Counted from the stretch's first letter, positions 1 to 12,743 are shown. The stretch is 64,000 nucleotides of DNA from Schlegelella_A sp963778525 (GCA_963778525.1 CAVZUJ010000001.1:558001-622000); one strand, 5' to 3'. Program-made: numbers and translations. Notes: generated by a model not told the origin, from the letters alone.

Positions 1-516
1 CTGCATGCGCGCACCGCCCGTCGCGGTGAAGCTGATGAAGGCCGTCTTCTGCTCGACCGCGGTGTGCACGCCGCGCACGAAGCGCTCGCCCACCACCGAG
101 CCCATCGAGCCGCCCATGAAATCGAACTCGAAGCAGACGGCAACGACCGGGATGGTCATCAAGGCGCCGCCCATGACGACCAGCGCATCGGTCTCGCCGG
201 TGTTCTCGAGGGCGTCCTTCAGACGCTCCGGATACTTCTTGCTGTCCTTGAACTTCAGCGCATCGACGGGCAAGACCTCCTGGCCGATTTCGTAGCGGCC
301 TTCGGCGTCGAGGAAGGCGTCGAGCCGGGCGCGCGCGCCGATCCGGTGGTGATGGCTGCACTTCGGGCAGACGTAGATGTTCTTCTCGAGATCGGTCTTG
401 TAGAGCACCGTCTCGCAGGCCGGGCACTTGATCCACAGACCCTCCGGCACCGTACGGCGCTCGCTCGGGTCGGTGGGCTGGATCTTCGGCGGCAGCAGTT
501 TTTCGAGCCAGCTCAT
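1..516 (-). CDS. accD: Acetyl-CoA carboxylase carboxyltransferase beta subunit, 3' end cut by window edge
   Basis: AccD is one half of the carboxyltransferase that moves CO2 from carboxy-biotin to acetyl-CoA, giving malonyl-CoA for fatty-acid synthesis in the cytosol. The first 172 residues are present, beginning MSWLEKLLPPKI. The family's N-terminal zinc ribbon is complete: CPAC near residue 36 and CPKC about 20 residues later. The crotonase-fold part follows with the conserved GGSMGSVVGERF stretch. The frame is still open at base 1, so roughly the last 40 percent lies outside the window. It sits 22 bases downstream of trpA on the same strand, the usual betaproteobacterial order. Confidence 0.95.
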   Translation of the reverse strand, partial: MSWLEKLLPPKIQPTDPSERRTVPEGLWIKCPACETVLYKTDLEKNIYVCPKCSHHHRIGARARLDAFLDAEGRYEIGQEVLPVDALKFKDSKKYPERLKDALENTGETDALVVMGGALMTIPVVAVCFEFDFMGGSMGSVVGERFVRGVHTAVEQKTAFISFTATGGARMQ

Positions 517-538
517 TGCGTCGTTCCTGAAAAGAGGT

Positions 539-1336
539 TCATGCGTCGAGAGCGGCCCGGATTTCGGCCATGAAGCGGCCGGCGATCGCGGGTGCTTCTT
601 CGCGGCTCGATCCTTCGAGCCGCTGCACCAGCGCACTGCCGATGACGACGGCGTCGGCAGCGTTCGCCACCGCCCGCGCGGTGGCGGCGTCGCGGATGCC
701 GAAGCCGACGCCCACCGGCAACTTCACGTGTGCCCGAATCCGAGGAATCATCTGTTCGACGGCAGCGATGTCGAAGTGACCCGGCCCCCGTCACGCCCTT
801 GAGGGAGACATGGTAAACGTATCCGCTGGCCACTCGGGCGACGCTGCGAATGCGCTCGTCGCTGGAGGTCGGCGCGATCAGGAAGATCGGGGCGATGCCC
901 CGCGCTTTCAACACGGCCGTGAAGTCCTCGCATTCTTCCGGCGGATAGTCGACCACCAGCACGCCGTCGACACCGGCGTCGCCTTGGCATCGTCGGCGAA
1001 GCGCTCGCTGCCGTAGCGCTCGATCGGGATTGGCGTAGCCCATGAGGACGACGGGCGTACTTGGTCATCGGCGCGGAATTCGCGAACGGCCGCCAGCACC
1101 TGAGCCATGCCGATGCCGCGCGCCAGGGCGCGCTCGCTCGCCTTCTGGATCACCGGCCCGTCGGCCATGGGGTCGCTGAAGGGCATGCCGAGCTCGATCA
1201 CGTCGGCGCCGGCAGCGGCCATCGCCGCCATGATCGCGGCCGTGCCTTCGGCATGCGGATCGCCGACCGTGACGTAGGGGATGAGCGCCTTGCGCCGGCG
1301 CTCGCGCAGGCTCGGCGAATTTCGCGTCGATGCGGT

Positions 1337-1340
<4 letters not shown>
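539..1340 (-). CDS. trpA: Tryptophan synthase alpha subunit, frame broken several times
   Basis: TrpA cleaves indole-3-glycerol phosphate to indole for the TrpB partner, the last step of tryptophan synthesis. The start is the ATG at 1340 (MNRIDAKFAE), and the reading ends at a TGA at 541-539. Pieces of the protein lie in different frames: GADVIELGMPFSDPMADGP (catalytic Glu), then GVDGVLVVDYPPEE (catalytic Asp), then LPVGVGFGIRD near the phosphate site. Frame changes fall near 1310, 1062, 1029, 985 and 790. Removing about seven extra bases gives a protein of about 264 residues, the normal family size. I therefore read the gene as intact in the organism and damaged in this sequence, though a real pseudogene cannot be excluded from sequence alone. 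Confidence 0.85.
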
Positions 1341-2562
<1,222 letters not shown>

Positions 2563-2572
2563 CACAGTCGCC

Positions 2573-3221
2573 TCAGGAAACCGAGGCGTCGATTCGTGAA
2601 TCAGCCTCGCGCACCGCATCGCAGAAGGCGCGGATCAGGGCGGCGTCTTTCACGCCGCGCGACGACTCCACGCCGGACGAAACGTCAACGGCCCAGGGCC
2701 GCACTGCCTGGATGCCGGCAGCGACGTTTGCGGCATGCAACCCACCAGACAAAACGAGGCGATGGGGAACGGCGCGTGGAACGAGCGACCAATCGAAGAC
2801 CTTTCCGCTGCCGCCCCAGCCGTCGACATGAGCGTCGAGGAGGAGCGCCTGGGCCGTGCTGAAACGGCGCGCGAAGTCTAGCAAATCGAATCCCGGCGCC
2901 ATGCGCGCGACCTTGAGGTAGGGGCGGCCGAGCGGCGGCGCATCCAGGTTCGTCTTCGTCACCGTGAAACTGCAGGGTGAGATTTGCAATCGCAGCACAG
3001 GCGGCGGCGATGAAATCGGCTTCGGCGTTGACGAAGAGGCCGACCGGCGTGACGAAGGCCGGCAGGCCGCGCGCCAGTGCCGCAGCATCGGCGATCGAGA
3101 CGTGGCGCGGGCTGGCGGCGTGAAACACGAAGCCGATCGCATCGGCACCCGCGTCGACGGCGGCGTCGACGTCTTCGCGGCGCGACACGCCACAGATCTT
3201 GATGCGCGTCCTGACGCTCAT
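2573..3221 (-). CDS. trpF: Phosphoribosylanthranilate isomerase, one frameshift
   Basis: TrpF isomerises phosphoribosyl-anthranilate, the third step of tryptophan synthesis. The N-terminus MSVRTRIKICGVSRREDV carries the ICG motif with the catalytic Cys, and GADAIGFVF and LQFHGDE follow as in the family's beta-alpha barrel. The frame changes near 2940 (GCGCTC read as GCCGCTC). It then resumes as LGRPYLKVARM, LLLDAHVDGWGGSGKVFDW (catalytic Asp) and LVLSGGLHAANV. Length is 3n+1, fitting one inserted base. The stop lies 10 bases before the trpB start, so trpF-trpB-trpA-accD read as one operon. Confidence 0.9.
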
Positions 3222-3251
3222 TGCCGTGCCGGCGCAGAACCGGGGCCGCGT

Positions 3252-4034
3252 TCAGGGCAGCCAGGACATCGCGGCCGTTCGATCGGGAATGCCATGGGCG
3301 GCATCGTAGTACGGGCCGAGGAAGTGAAGGCCCTCGGGTGCAAAGGTGGCGGCTGCGCGCGCGCGATCCTTCGATGCGAGCACCTCGGCCATCCAGTCTG
3401 CGTCGCGCGCCCCGGTGCCCACCGCCACCAGGCAGCCCATGAGGTTGCGGATCATGTGGTGCAGGAAGGCGTCGGCGTCGAAGTCGAAGCGCCAGTAGTC
3501 GCCGCGCCGCTCGATCTGCAAGGCGCGCAGGGTCTTGACCGGCGAAGGCGCCTGGCACTCGGCCGAGCGAAAGGCGGTGAAGTCGTGCCGGCCGACGACA
3601 TGCCGCGCCGCTGCGATCATGGCTTTGGCCTCGAGCGGTCGAAAGGTCCAGCCGACGTGACCCGCTTCCAGCGCCGGCCGCACCCTCGACTCGAGCAGCA
3701 CGTACGCATAGCGGCGCCCGAGCGCACTCGCGCGCGAGTGAAAGGAATCAGGAACGAAGCGGCACCACTGGATCGCGATGTCGTCCGGCAGGAAGCGATT
3801 GGTGCCCCGCAGCCACGATTCGCTGTCCCGATCGAGCGGCGTGTCGAAGTGGACGACCTGGTTCAGCGCATGCACGCCGGCGTCGGTGCGACCGGCGCAG
3901 ACGCAGCGAACGGGCTGGTCGGCAAACGAAGAGAGCGCCGCATCGACGCGATCCTGCACGGTCTGGCCGCCGGGCTGGCTTTGCCAGCCGCGATAGGCCG
4001 TACCGCGATAAGCGATGCCGAGCGCGACGCGCAT
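3252..4034 (-). CDS. truA: tRNA pseudouridine(38-40) synthase TruA
   Basis: TruA converts uridines 38-40 of the tRNA anticodon arm to pseudouridine. The 260-residue frame is intact and of usual length. The catalytic aspartate is Asp51 in AGRTDAGVHA. Other family stretches are GTAYRGWQSQPGGQTVQ at the N-terminus and FLHHMIRNLMGCL before the C-terminal part. The ATG at 4034 lies 20 bases after the fimV stop, and trpF starts 31 bases after the truA stop, so truA probably rides in the fimV-to-trp transcription unit. The fimV-truA-trpF order is common in betaproteobacteria. Confidence 0.96.
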   Translation of the reverse strand: MRVALGIAYRGTAYRGWQSQPGGQTVQDRVDAALSSFADQPVRCVCAGRTDAGVHALNQVVHFDTPLDRDSESWLRGTNRFLPDDIAIQWCRFVPDSFHSRASALGRRYAYVLLESRVRPALEAGHVGWTFRPLEAKAMIAAARHVVGRHDFTAFRSAECQAPSPVKTLRALQIERRGDYWRFDFDADAFLHHMIRNLMGCLVAVGTGARDADWMAEVLASKDRARAAATFAPEGLHFLGPYYDAAHGIPDRTAAMSWLP

Positions 4035-4053
4035 CGCGCCCGGACCCCCGGGA

Positions 4054-6730
4054 TCAGCCCAGGTTGTCGAGCATCGTCTGCGCCTTCGTCTTGGTCGCGC
4101 CGCTGGCGGTGGTCAGCACTTCGCGAAGCAGGTCGCGTGCGCCGTCCTTGTCGCCGATGCGCTGGAACTCCTCGGCGAGCTCCATCTTGCGCGAGACCGG
4201 ATCGCTGTTCGCATCGTCCTCGACGAAAGGCATCTCGATCGGGCCCAGGCCGGCGAGCGGCGCGGTCGCCGTGCCCGCAGTCTTGTCGAGATCGAGCGCG
4301 ATGCCCGACAGATCGAAGGCCAGCGGTTCGTCGCGATGATCGGGCTCGTTCGAGACCTCGTTCGACGTCAGCGGCATCTTCAGCGTCGTCGACTGGTACG
4401 TGCCGCCGCTGCGCGGCGGCACCGATTCGGTGGCATCGAACGGTGCCGGCCGCGAAGGCATGCCGATATCGGGATTGTCGAGATCGAAGTCGACGTCGAG
4501 CTGGCTGTCGCGCACGGTGGCGTCGGAGACCGACGAGCCGTATTGCGAAGGCACCGGCACGATCGATTGCGGCAAGCGTGCTCGCGCCAAGCGGCTCGGC
4601 GATCGTGCCGCCGTCGTCATGGCGCTCGGGCGAGCCGCCCGCGTGGTACAGCGAGTTGTCGGGATCGATCTGGGCGCCGAGCTCCTGCGTCTTCGTCCAC
4701 TCCTCGCCCTCGCCGCGCGTCAGCGCGAAGAGCTGGGTCGCGAGCAGCTCGAAGCCCTTGATGTCGCGCCGCTTGGCATAGACCTCCAGCAGCTTGGTGC
4801 GAATCGCGAGGCGCTCGGGGTTGCTGCGCATCGCCTCCTTGAGAATCTCCTCGGCCTGCAGATCGCGGCCGTAGGCGAGATAGACGTCGGCTTCGGCCAC
4901 CGGATCGACGTCGCCGATCGCATCGAGCTGCGACAGCGAGTACGTCATCGACGACGAGCTGCCGCCGGCATCGCGCGTGTCGATGCGCTGGCCGCCACTG
5001 GCGCCGAAGAACGAGTCGGGCTGCAGGCGGCTCTCGAGGAACGACGTTTCGCCGCTGTCCTTCTTCGAGCGTTGCGTGAAGCGATAGATACCGAAGCCCG
5101 CCAACAGGATCGCGAGTCCGCCGAGACCGAGGTAGAGCGGTTCGCTCAGCAAGGAGTCGAGCAGGCCGGGCGCGGGCTGCGGCTTGGCCGGCGCGCGCGC
5201 CGGCGGGCGTGCAGGCACCACGGCGCTGGCAGCAGGCGCGGCCATTCCTGGCGTGGCACCGCTCGCGGCGCTGGCAGAGGCCACGACGGCCGGCGCAGCG
5301 CCGACGATGGCCGGCACCGAGGCCGCGACGGGCGCAGCGGCAGTCGAGGCCGGGAGGATCGGCGCGACCACCGCAGGCGCGACGACCGAGGGCGTCGATG
5401 CCGCCTTCGGCACGGGTGCGGGTGCAAGCGCAGGTGCGGGCGGCGGGGCAGCTGCCACCACGACAGGCGGCGGCGGTGTCGCCGGACGAGCCCCGGCCAC
5501 GGGCGCAGGCACCGCGGCGGGAGCCGGTGCCGGCGCTGCCGAGCCCTGGATCTTCTTCAGGTCGTTCAGGTTCTTGTTCAGCTCGGCGACCCGGGCATCG
5601 GCGGCCTGACGCTCGCGCTCCTTCGAAATCTTGTCTTCGGCAATCGTCGGTGGCGCACCCTTGGCCGTCGCAGCGGTACCCTTGCTCAGGGTCAGCTTGT
5701 CCGGCGTTGGCGCGGCGGCCGTCTTGCGATCTTCCACCGAGGCCTGGACCTTGCCGGTTGCCTGGCGAGCGCTGGGCTCGGTCTTGGCCGGCAGGGTCGA
5801 GCTGGCGAGACGCTGCCGATAGGCGCCGAAGTCGGAGCTCTGCGCCACGATCGTCTTGCGCGCCTCGGCGGCGCCGACGGCCTGCGCCGTCTCGGCGGAC
5901 GGAACCGAGAGGACGACGCCCGCTTTCAGGCGATTCATGTTCTCGCCCATGAACGCGCTCGGATTGGCGCGGAACAGCGCCACCAGCATCTGGTCGAGCG
6001 AGACACCTTCGCGCTGCGTGCGCGTGGCGATCTTCGAGAGGGTGTCGCCGGAATGAACCTGAACCTCGTTCGCGTCGGCGCCCGCGCCTGCACCCGCACC
6101 CGTCGCCGCAGCGCGGCTGCTCCGGGTCGAGGTGTCGGCAGCTTTCGCCTCGGCGGCCGCGGCACGCGTCGCATCACGGCGCTCACGCGCCGTCTGGCGT
6201 GGCGCAGGCATCGGCGCAGCCGATGGAGGCAAAGGCTCCGCTGGCGGCGGTGTCGCTGAAATCACAGGTGCCGTCGTGGCTCCCGAAGGCGTAGGCGCCG
6301 CGGCGCGCACGGCGGCCGGCGGATCGAATAGCAGGGTGTATTCGCGCACCAGGCGGCCGGTGGCCCACGAGATCTCGAGAATCACATCGACGAACGGCTC
6401 CTGCACGCCGCGGTCGCTGACGAGGCGAACGAAAAGTCGGCCGTCGGGCCGCTTCTGCAGAGTGGCCCGTGTCGTCGGCAACACCGGGTTGTAGTCGACA
6501 TTGGCAGCGCGATAAGCCTCGGGCGGCGCGACGCGAATCCTCAGGTTGGCCTGTTCGTCGGACGTCATGTCGGTGACGTCGATCTCGGCTTGCATCGCCT
6601 CGCCGAGAGCCGACTTCACCGTCAGGTGGCCAAGCCCGAGCGCCGAGGCGAACGGAGACGTGAAACAAAGCGTCGCGAAGGCAACGCTTGTCAGCGCGAA
6701 GCGCCCCGAGAACTTCAATTTTCTTTTCAA
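4054..6730 (-). CDS. fimV: FimV-family peptidoglycan-binding polar protein, one frameshift
   Basis: FimV-type proteins are large inner-membrane proteins that organise the cell pole and type IV pilus/twitching machinery. I place the start at TTG 6730, not the in-frame ATG at 6796. A GGGAGA Shine-Dalgarno precedes the TTG, and the product then starts MKRKLKFSGRFALTSVAF, a classic signal peptide ending SPFASA before the family hallmark LGLGHLTVKSALGE. A periplasmic domain follows, then a LysM motif (VHSGDTLSKIATRTQ), a coiled stretch, a Pro/Ala-rich linker and one membrane helix (LYLGLGGLAILLAGFGIYR). The acidic cytosolic part ends with the FimV C-terminal helix pair (MELAEEFQRIGDKDGARDLL). The frame changes near 4585, where CTGCCG reads CTTGCCG. 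About 891 residues after correction. Confidence 0.9.
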
Positions 6731-6963
6731 GGCGTCTCCCGAATGGACAGTACCGGCTCGCAATCGAGCTTGCCGAATCTCGATGAGGCCCTTCATGCGG
6801 CCTCAGAAACGGCGGGTCGCAAAGACGGAAAAGACCATAACATCAGCGAGATACGGTAGCAAGCTCATGCAATGGCTGACATTCGCGGAAGCGCCGGTTC
6901 CGAGTCTTCTGCACGCCGATGTTGCAGGCAGACAACGAGATATTGGAAGCGATCGGGCTCGGC

Positions 6964-8091
6964 TCACGTTTCCAGGAGTATCCGCAGCATGCGCCGAAGA
7001 GGTTCGGCAGCGCCCCACAGCAGCTGATCGCCCACCGTGAACGCGCCGAGATAGCTCGGGCCCATCGCGAGCTTGCGCAGCCGGCCGACCGGGATGTTCA
7101 TCGTTCCCGTCACCGCCACCGGGGTCAACGAGCGCACGGTCGCCTCCCTCGTGTTGGGCACGACCTCGACCCACTCGTTGTCGCTGGCAATCATGGCCTC
7201 GATATCGGCGAGCGGCACGTCGCGCTTGAGCTTCATCGTCAGTGCCTGGCTGTGGCAGCGCATCGCGCCGATGCGCACGCAGGTCGAATCGATCGGCACC
7301 GGGTCGGCGCCGCCCGCGAAGCCGCGACCGAGGATCTTGTTCGTTTCGGCGCCGCCCTTCCACTCTTCGAGGCTGGTGCCGTCGCCGCGATCGACGTCGA
7401 TCCACGGGATCAGGCTGCCGCCGAGCGGCACGCCGAAGTTCGCAGTCTCGTCCGCCGACATGCCGCGCTGCCGCTCGGCGACGCGCTTGTCGATCTCCAG
7501 GATCGCCGACTTCGGATCGTCGAGCAATGCCTTGACCTCGGCATTGAGCGCTCCGTACTGCACCAGCAGCTCACGCATGTGCTGGGCGCCGCCGCCCGAT
7601 GCGGCCTGGTAGGTGGTGCAGGTCATCCACTCGACCAGATCGGCCTTGAAGAGCGCGCCCACGCCCATCAGCATGCAGCTCACCGTGCAGTTGCCGCCGA
7701 TGTAGTTGCGCACGCCGCGCTTCATTGCGTCGCGAATCACGCCGAGGTTGACCGGGTCGAGGATGATGACGGCGTCGTCCTGCATGCGCAGCGTCTTCGC
7801 CGCGTCGATCCAGTAGCCCTTCCAGCCGGCGGCGCGCAGGCGCGGATAGACGTCCTTCGTGTAGTCGCCACCTTGCGAGGTGATGACGACGGCACAGCGC
7901 TTGAGCGCCTCGATGTCGTAGGCGTCCTGCAGCCGGGTCTCGTTCTTCGCCTGCTTCGGCGCCTGGCCGCCTTTGTCGCTGGTGCTGAAGAAGAGGGGCT
8001 CGATGAGATCGAAGTCGCCTTCGGCCTGCATGCGATCGAGCAGCACGGAGCCGACCATGCCGCGCCAACCGACCAATCCTGTAAGTTCCAT
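6964..8091 (-). CDS. asd: Aspartate-semialdehyde dehydrogenase
   Basis: Asd reduces aspartyl phosphate to aspartate semialdehyde, the branch point to lysine/diaminopimelate, threonine and methionine. The 375-residue frame is intact. It has the NADP-binding start LTGLVGWRGMVGSVLLDRM, the catalytic cysteine in GGNCTVSCML and the later active-site stretch CVRIGAMRCHSQALT. It lies 87 bases after the leuB stop on the same strand. The 233 bases between its stop and the fimV TTG start are AT-richer than the genes and probably hold the fimV promoter. Confidence 0.97.
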   Translation of the reverse strand: MELTGLVGWRGMVGSVLLDRMQAEGDFDLIEPLFFSTSDKGGQAPKQAKNETRLQDAYDIEALKRCAVVITSQGGDYTKDVYPRLRAAGWKGYWIDAAKTLRMQDDAVIILDPVNLGVIRDAMKRGVRNYIGGNCTVSCMLMGVGALFKADLVEWMTCTTYQAASGGGAQHMRELLVQYGALNAEVKALLDDPKSAILEIDKRVAERQRGMSADETANFGVPLGGSLIPWIDVDRGDGTSLEEWKGGAETNKILGRGFAGGADPVPIDSTCVRIGAMRCHSQALTMKLKRDVPLADIEAMIASDNEWVEVVPNTREATVRSLTPVAVTGTMNIPVGRLRKLAMGPSYLGAFTVGDQLLWGAAEPLRRMLRILLET

Positions 8092-8178
8092 CGCCCTGCC
8101 CTGTCTTGAAGTGATTGCTATGACTTCGGTTCCGCCGGCCGTCAGGCCGGGGAAAGGGCGCGACGAACCGGAGCTCTG

Positions 8179-9273
<1,095 letters not shown>

Positions 9274-9277
<4 letters not shown>

Positions 9278-9921
9278 CGGATGGTCGTCGCCAGCCAGGG
9301 CTGCTTCAGGAGACGCTCGGCCTCGAAGGTCCTGATCGCATCGGTGTGGCGCAAGGTCAGCGCGATGTCGTCGAAGCCGCCGAGCAGGCAGTACTTGCGA
9401 AACGGCTCGACCTCGAAGCCCAGCGTCTCCCCGCCCGGCCGGATCACGACCTGGCGCTCCAGGTCGATGCTCAGGCGGTAGCCCATGAAAGCCATCGCCT
9501 CATCGAAGAGCGAGCTCATCTGGAACTCGCTCAGGACGATCGGCAGCAGGCCGTTCTTGAAGCAGTTGTTGAAGAAGATGTCGGCATAGCTGGGCGCCAG
9601 GATGGCGCGAAAGCCGTATTGCTGCAGGGCCCAGGGCGCGTGCTCGCGCGACGAGCCGCAGCCGAAGTTCTTGCGCGCCAGCAGGATCGATGCGCCCTGG
9701 TAGCGCGGCTGGTTCAGCACGAAGTCCGGGTTCGGCCGGCGCGAGCTCGGATCCTGCCCGGGCTCGCCGGCATCGAGATAGCGCCAGGCATCGAACAGGT
9801 TGGGGCCGAAGCCCGACTTCTTGATCGACTTCAGGAACTGCTTCGGGATGATCGCGTCGGTGTCGACGTTCTCCCGGTCCATGGGCGCGACCAGGCCGGT
9901 ATGAATGCGAAAAGGCGTCAT
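9274..9921 (-). CDS. leuD: 3-isopropylmalate dehydratase small subunit
   Basis: LeuD is the small subunit of isopropylmalate isomerase and pairs with LeuC. The 215-residue frame starts MTPFRIHTGLVAPMDRENVDTDAIIPKQFL and carries the substrate-loop motif FGCGSSREHAPWAL, both diagnostic for the family. It starts one base after the leuC stop and overlaps leuB by four bases, so leuC-leuD-leuB are translationally coupled. No small entericidin gene lies between leuC and leuD, although such a gene is often found there in Burkholderiales. Confidence 0.97.
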
Positions 9922-9922
9922 G

Positions 9923-11332
9923 TCACGAGAGTCGGCGAACGTCGACGAAGTGGCCCTCGATGGCGGCGGCGGCCGCCATGGCAGGGCTGACGAGATGGGT
10001 GCGGCCGCCGGTGCCCTGGCGACCTTCGAAATTGCGGTTGCTGGTGGAGGCGCAGCGCTCGCCCGGGTCGAGCCGATCGGCGTTCATGGCCAGGCACATC
10101 GAGCAGCCGGCTTCGCGCCATTCGAATCCGGCAGCGCGAAAGACAGCGTCCAGGCCTTCCTTCTCGGCCTGCTTCTTCACCAGGCCCGAGCCCGGCACGA
10201 CCATCGCCAGCTTGACGTTGCCGGCGACACGCCGCCCGAGACGGCGCACCACCGCGGCGGCTTCGCGCAGATCCTCGATGCGCGAGTTCGTGCACGAGCC
10301 GATGAAGACCTTGTCGATGCGGATGTCGTCGATGCGCTGGTTCGGCTCGAGCGCCATGTATTGCAGGGCGCGCTCCATCGCGCTGCGCTTGCCGGCGTCC
10401 TTTTCGCGTTCGGGATCCGGGACCCTGTCTTCGATCGACACCACCATCTCCGGCGACGTGCCCCAGGTCACTTGCGGGACCAGGGTGCTGGCGTCGAGCT
10501 CGACGATGCGGTCCCAGTGCGCACCCGGATCGGACTGCAGCGTCTTCCAGTAGCGGACCGCCGTGTCCCACTCGATGCCCGACGGCGAATACGGGCGACC
10601 CTTCACATAGGCGATGGTCGTCTCGTCGACCGCGACGAGGCCGGCGCGCGCGCCCGCCTCGATGGCCATGTTGCAGACCGTCATGCGGCCTTCCATCGAC
10701 AGCGCCCGGATCGCGGCGCCGGCGAACTCGATCGTGAAGCCGGTGCCGCCGGCCGTGCCGATCTTGCCGATCACGGCCAGCACGATGTCCTTGGCCGTGC
10801 AGCCGCGCGGCAGGCGACCCTCGACGCGCACGAGCATGTTCTTCGCCTTGCGTGCCAGCAGCGTCTGCGTGGCCAGCACGTGCTCGACCTCGCTCGTGCC
10901 GATGCCGTGCGCCAGCGCGCCGAAGGCGCCGTGCGTGGAGGTGTGCGAGTCGCCGCAGACGACCGTCATGCCCGGCAGCGTCGCGCCCTGCTCCGGTCCG
11001 ATGACATGGACGATGCCCTGGCGCACGTCGTTCATCTTGAACTGGGTGACGCCGAAGCGATCGCAGTTCGCGTCGAGCGTGTCGACCTGCAGCCTGGAGA
11101 TCGGATCGGCGATGCCGTGCGAGCGGTCGGTGGTCGGCACGTTGTGGTCGCTGACCGCGAGGTTGGCCGAGACCCGCCAGACCTTGCGCCCGGCCAGCTC
11201 GATACCTTCGAAGGCCTGCGGGCTCGTCACCTCGTGCACGAGATGGCGATCGATATAGAGCAAGGCCGTGCCGTCGTCCTCGGTCCGGACGACGTGCTCG
11301 TCCCAGAGCTTGTCGTAAAGGGTTCGACTCAT
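9923..11332 (-). CDS. leuC: 3-isopropylmalate dehydratase large subunit
   Basis: LeuC holds the [4Fe-4S] cluster that isomerises 2- to 3-isopropylmalate. The 469-residue frame is intact and begins MSRTLYDKLWDEHVV. Cluster ligands are seen in FIGSCTNSRIEDLREAA and in the paired cysteines of EAGCSMCLAMN. The aconitase-fold stretch VVCGDSHTSTHGAFGALA is also complete. It opens the leuCDB operon on the minus strand. The 97 bases between it and gltA are filled mainly by a GC-rich repeat. Confidence 0.97.
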   Translation of the reverse strand: MSRTLYDKLWDEHVVRTEDDGTALLYIDRHLVHEVTSPQAFEGIELAGRKVWRVSANLAVSDHNVPTTDRSHGIADPISRLQVDTLDANCDRFGVTQFKMNDVRQGIVHVIGPEQGATLPGMTVVCGDSHTSTHGAFGALAHGIGTSEVEHVLATQTLLARKAKNMLVRVEGRLPRGCTAKDIVLAVIGKIGTAGGTGFTIEFAGAAIRALSMEGRMTVCNMAIEAGARAGLVAVDETTIAYVKGRPYSPSGIEWDTAVRYWKTLQSDPGAHWDRIVELDASTLVPQVTWGTSPEMVVSIEDRVPDPEREKDAGKRSAMERALQYMALEPNQRIDDIRIDKVFIGSCTNSRIEDLREAAAVVRRLGRRVAGNVKLAMVVPGSGLVKKQAEKEGLDAVFRAAGFEWREAGCSMCLAMNADRLDPGERCASTSNRNFEGRQGTGGRTHLVSPAMAAAAAIEGHFVDVRRLS

Positions 11333-11364
11333 AGGTCTTCTCTGACTGGACCGCTCGGGCGCCG

Positions 11365-11427
11365 GGCCGCTCCCAAGCCCGACCGCGCCCCCGCGGGGGG
11401 CAGCGAACGAAGAGAGCGTGGGGGCAC
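11365..11427. repeat. GC-rich intergenic repeat with a hairpin, between gltA and leuC
   Basis: The element fills most of the 97-base gap between the gltA stop and the leuC start. It holds a strong hairpin, CGCCCCC-GC-GGGGGG, followed by GCAGCGAACGAAGAGAGCG and GTGGGGGC. This layout (a C-run/G-run palindrome, then a CAGCGAACGAAG-like segment, then CGTGGGGGC) resembles short repeats I know from intergenic spaces of Comamonadaceae and relatives. That resemblance is from memory, not from a search. No T-run follows the hairpin on either strand, so it is not a classic terminator. Confidence 0.6.
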
Positions 11428-11429
11428 CC

Positions 11430-12743
11430 TCATCCCCGCTTCGACATTGGAATCACCTGGCGCGGCGCGGCGCCGGTGAAGAGCTGGCGCGGCCGGCCGA
11501 TCTTGTACTCGGGGTCGGCGATCATCTCGTTGAGCTGGGCGATCCAGCCGACCGTGCGCGCCAGCGCGAAGACGGCGGTGAACAGCGTCACCGGGATGCC
11601 GATCGCGCGCTGCACGATGCCGGAATAGAAATCGACGTTCGGGTAGAGCTTGCGGGCGACGAAGTATTCGTCTTCGAGGGCGATCTTCTCGAGCGCCATC
11701 GCCAGCTTGAAGATCGGGTCGTCGTGCAGGCCGAGCGCGTCCAGCACTTCGTGGCAGGTCTCGCGCATCAGCTTGGCGCGCGGGTCGTAGTTCTTGTAGA
11801 CCCGATGGCCGAAGCCCATCAGCTTGATGCCGGAATTCTTGTCCTTCACCTGCTTCACGAACTCACCGATCTTGTCGACGCCGCCGGCCTTCTGCATGTC
11901 CTCGAGCATGTTGAGCGCAGCCTCGTTGGCGCCGCCGTGCGCCGGACCCCACAGGCAGGCGACGCCCGCCGCGATGGCCGCGAAGGGGTTGGTGCCCGAT
12001 GAGCCGCACAAGCGCACCGTCGAGGTCGACGCGTTCTGCTCGTGGTCGGCATGGAGGATGAAGATGCGATCCATGGCCCGCACCAGCACGTCGTTGGGCG
12101 CGTAGTCCTCGCACGGCGTGGCGAACATCATGCGCATGAAGTTGCCGGCGTACGAGAGATCGTTCTTCGGATAGATGTAGGGCTGGCCGACGGTGTACTT
12201 GTAGGCCATCGACACCAGCGTCGGCATCTTCGCGATCAGGCGGATCGCCGAGATCTCGCGGTGCTGCGGGTTGTTGATGTCGGTGGAGTCGTGATAGAAG
12301 GCCGAGAGCGCGCCGACCAGCCCCGTGAGGATCGCCATCGGGTGCGCGTCGCGGCGAAAGCCGCGCAGGAAGAACTGCATCTGCTCGTTGATCATCGTGT
12401 GATGCGTGACGAGATGCGTGAACTCCTCCTTCTGCGTCTGCGTCGGCAGCTCGCCGTTCAGCAGGAGGTAGCAGGTCTCGAGGTAGTCGCAGCTGGTCGC
12501 GAGCTGCTCGATCGGGTAGCCGCGATAGAGCAGCTCGCCCTTGTCGCCGTCGATGTAGGTGATCGTGGAGTTGCACGACGCCGTCGAGAGGAAGCCGGGG
12601 TCGTAGGTGAACTTGCCGGTCTGCGCGTAGAGCTTGCGGATGTCGATCACTTCGGGGCCGATCGTGCCCTTGTAGATGGGCAGCTCCATGCTCGGGCTGC
12701 CGTCCGAGAACGAGAGGGTGGCTTTGACGTCGGACGGGGTCAT
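11430..12743 (-). CDS. gltA: Type II citrate synthase
   Basis: GltA condenses oxaloacetate with acetyl-CoA at the entry to the citric-acid cycle. The start is ATG 12743 (MTPSDVKATLSFSDG), which overlaps the sdhE stop as ATGA. The 437-residue frame is intact. It carries the citrate-synthase signature GFGHRVYKNYDPRAKLM with a catalytic His, the upstream active-site His region HADHEQNASTSTVRLCGSSG, and the C-terminal Asp region ALARTVGWIAQLNE. It is the last gene of the sdhCDAB-sdhE-gltA operon, which couples citrate synthase to succinate dehydrogenase. Confidence 0.97.
   Translation of the reverse strand: MTPSDVKATLSFSDGSPSMELPIYKGTIGPEVIDIRKLYAQTGKFTYDPGFLSTASCNSTITYIDGDKGELLYRGYPIEQLATSCDYLETCYLLLNGELPTQTQKEEFTHLVTHHTMINEQMQFFLRGFRRDAHPMAILTGLVGALSAFYHDSTDINNPQHREISAIRLIAKMPTLVSMAYKYTVGQPYIYPKNDLSYAGNFMRMMFATPCEDYAPNDVLVRAMDRIFILHADHEQNASTSTVRLCGSSGTNPFAAIAAGVACLWGPAHGGANEAALNMLEDMQKAGGVDKIGEFVKQVKDKNSGIKLMGFGHRVYKNYDPRAKLMRETCHEVLDALGLHDDPIFKLAMALEKIALEDEYFVARKLYPNVDFYSGIVQRAIGIPVTLFTAVFALARTVGWIAQLNEMIADPEYKIGRPRQLFTGAAPRQVIPMSKRG

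Noticed and set aside
2964..4781. A 605-codon open frame on the plus strand across truA and fimV
   Set aside because: It runs antisense to two well-conserved minus-strand genes, has no start signal or family pattern and has the Arg/Ala-rich composition typical of antisense frames in GC-rich DNA.
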